Source: Lederbergia panacisoli (GTDB lineage Bacteria > Bacillota > Bacilli > Bacillales > Bacillaceae_C). From it: a stretch of DNA of 64,000 nt. How positions within the stretch are numbered: the first letter of the stretch is position 1; the number at the start of each line of letters is the position of its first letter. The stretch covers positions 1 through 64,000 of the forward strand of contig NZ_JANJGU010000016.1 in assembly GCF_024626525.1 (NCBI RefSeq), given 5' to 3'. Below, piece by piece: positions 62,623-64,000 of the stretch. Under the pieces are notes generated by a model. It made no database searches and had not been told where the DNA came from. It saw only the letters and a list, made by a program, of their open reading frames with translations. The position numbers and the translations under genes were made by a program.

Positions 62623-64000
62623 CTAACTAATAAGTTTTTTAGCATACTTCACTAAAATTGTTGCTCTTTCATTTTTAAAGTCATCGTAGGGCAAGTCGAA
62701 TGTGTTATTGGGACATAATGCTGAAAGTAATATCCCATTTAAACTCTCCTGATTAATTAAACTTTTATATACCTTAGGATCCTTATCTTTAATTATCTGG
62801 TTATCAGCATTATTTAGGAAACAAAAATTAACCAAGGGGTAAATTTCCTTCTTTATCTTACCTAATCTTTGCAAATGTTTATCGGGGAAAATATGGTGAA
62901 ACTCTTTTCCGCTTGCTTTTTTAAGTACATCTCCCAGATTAACATTCGCGCCAGAAATAAATGATTTAGGATTGTTTGATGCCAACATAGTAATAAATGT
63001 TTTAGTATTAACAGAGTTAATTGAAAACTGATTTTGTAAAAAAAAACCAACCTCAACATCACACTTAAAATTACTTATAGAATGGTTTTCATCTTTCTGT
63101 AATTTTTCCATACCTGCTAAATCTTCTTCATGTGCGCTATTTACACCGCTGGAATATCTTCTTGAAAAACAATTCCTCCAAAACCATCTAATTAGTTCTT
63201 TTCGTTGTTTATCAGTATAAAGCCTTCCGTTTTTCTTATCTGTTCCAAAAAACTTTGTTAATGAAACAATCATTGATGGATATGGAACTAGTTTAAGTGA
63301 AAATAAATTTAACTCTTTTTGCAAGAAATCTATACTGGACATTATGCCATTTTTAATAACTTCAAAGTTTTCCCTGACCTTTTGTCCGTCCAAACTTACA
63401 ATTGATTTTGGCGTAGTTTCCCCAACTATAAAACCGGTAAAACTTTTTAATAAGAGATCTTGTTCCGACGCTAAATCACCAAATCCAAATCCTGAAAGCT
63501 CATCTGACAGCTGAGATAATTCTTCTTGTAGATCAAAATCAGTACTCCAACTCCATGCTGATAATAACTGAAATGAGTCTAAAGGAATACCGGCTCGGTT
63601 TATCCTCTCGAATACGATGGCTACATGTTCCTTACTATCTGTCTCCATAAGTTCAATAGGTACATCAACCTCTTTAAATTTTTCCTGTAATTTATCTATT
63701 TCTTTAATTGTATCTAGTTCTAATTCTTCGGTAGCTTGTCTATATCTGACTGAATCAAAAAGAACATTTAAGGGAAAATGTTTGGTAGGATCAAAATCCT
63801 TTTTCTTTAGAGCTATAAAACGACTATCTTGTATTGATCCCTTATTATCCAAAATATAGTAGATATCCATCCAACTCTCATTTTCCTCTGCTTCCAAGTC
63901 AGTTTGAAAAACTGTGAAAATGGATGTTAATCTCTGTTGACCATCAAGAACATAATCGATCGGATAATCTTTCTGAGGTATTGGTAATTTAAAACCCCCT
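62623..64000 (-). CDS. DUF262/GmrSD-type protein, 5' end outside the window
   Basis: At least 458 residues. The reading frame stays open past the apparent start at 63897 to the window end. The upstream residues (KLPIPQKDYPIDYVLDGQQR, then LTSIFTVF) contain the DGQQRLTS motif that defines DUF262. The gene is therefore partial and its N-terminus lies beyond base 64000. The C-terminal part ends in an HNH-like segment (GKEFHHIFPDKHL), as in GmrD-type nucleases. DUF262-HNH proteins are single-chain type IV restriction enzymes that attack modified DNA, or are general defence nucleases. It belongs to the island but is probably a separate system from the Z1 operon. Confidence 0.8.
   Translation of the reverse strand, partial: GGFKLPIPQKDYPIDYVLDGQQRLTSIFTVFQTDLEAEENESWMDIYYILDNKGSIQDSRFIALKKKDFDPTKHFPLNVLFDSVRYRQATEELELDTIKEIDKLQEKFKEVDVPIELMETDSKEHVAIVFERINRAGIPLDSFQLLSAWSWSTDFDLQEELSQLSDELSGFGFGDLASEQDLLLKSFTGFIVGETTPKSIVSLDGQKVRENFEVIKNGIMSSIDFLQKELNLFSLKLVPYPSMIVSLTKFFGTDKKNGRLYTDKQRKELIRWFWRNCFSRRYSSGVNSAHEEDLAGMEKLQKDENHSISNFKCDVEVGFFLQNQFSINSVNTKTFITMLASNNPKSFISGANVNLGDVLKKASGKEFHHIFPDKHLQRLGKIKKEIYPLVNFCFLNNADNQIIKDKDPKVYKSLINQESLNGILLSALCPNNTFDLPYDDFKNERATILVKYAKKLIS

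Noticed and set aside
1-64000. tRNA, rRNA or riboswitch elements
   Set aside because: No tRNA-like cloverleaf, rRNA segment or known riboswitch core was recognised on reading; a covariance-model search would be needed to exclude small RNAs.

Overview
The window is AT-rich chromosomal DNA from a low-GC Gram-positive, spore-forming Bacillales bacterium. Ribosome binding sites are GGAGG-like, TTG and GTG starts are frequent, and sigma-A promoters are clear (TTGACA-17-TATAGT at 125-153). The gene content fits too: a KinB-type orphan kinase, a SipW-type signal peptidase with TasA-like exported proteins, YtrA-type GntR regulation, YesMN two-component regulation and LplABC-type sugar uptake. A Bacillaceae or Planococcaceae member is most likely; the genus cannot be fixed from this sequence.

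Layout. 1-9.5 kb: a secreted beta-propeller protein, an orphan sporulation-type histidine kinase, a large cytoplasmic glycoside hydrolase family 2 enzyme, a DJ-1/PfpI protein, an LprI-like lipoprotein and a lipoprotein multicopper oxidase. 9.8-15.8 kb (minus): an apparent six-gene cluster with two FKADR-motif exported proteins, a DUF5305-type membrane protein, a NarL-type two-component system and a SipW-like peptidase. It looks like a self-contained, regulated surface-fibre or matrix system. 16.4-21.6 kb: a truncated copy of a HesB-like gene, a solute-binding-protein relic, a YtrA-type GntR/ABC operon behind five copies of a 20-bp operator-like palindrome, then the intact HesB-like gene with a rhodanese. 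22-35 kb: a decaying catabolic region. Intact genes (DMT transporter, amidohydrolase, solute-binding protein, isomerase/epimerase, FCD-type GntR) are mixed with broken ones: a uraD-lysE in-frame chimera with two frameshifts, an isomerase relic, a peptidase tail, a 5'-truncated permease, an ISAzo13-type transposase relic, a frameshifted PIG-L deacetylase and further transporter relics.

35.5-42.7 kb: a PBP4-type DD-carboxypeptidase, a 14-copy decapeptide repeat protein, and a three-gene DnaB/DnaD replication cassette. The cassette flanks match one uninterrupted stretch at 1454-1600, as if that were its unoccupied site. A YwbE protein and a second LprI-like lipoprotein follow. 42.7-50.7 kb (plus): a complete YesMN-regulated sugar uptake locus (sensor, regulator, binding lipoprotein, two permeases, isomerase); the transport ATPase is not here and is presumably shared.

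50.8-64 kb: a defence island. An HNH nuclease and a MazG-like pyrophosphohydrolase precede a tight minus-strand operon of GHKL (MutL/MORC-like) ATPase, Z1 helicase, PD-(D/E)XK protein, AIPR protein and cytosine-5 methyltransferase. A divergent Vsr endonuclease and a GmrSD/DUF262-type protein that runs off the window end follow. This is the strongest candidate for an under-characterised system, together with the SipW/TasA-like cluster and the replication cassette. No rRNA, tRNA or CRISPR array was seen.
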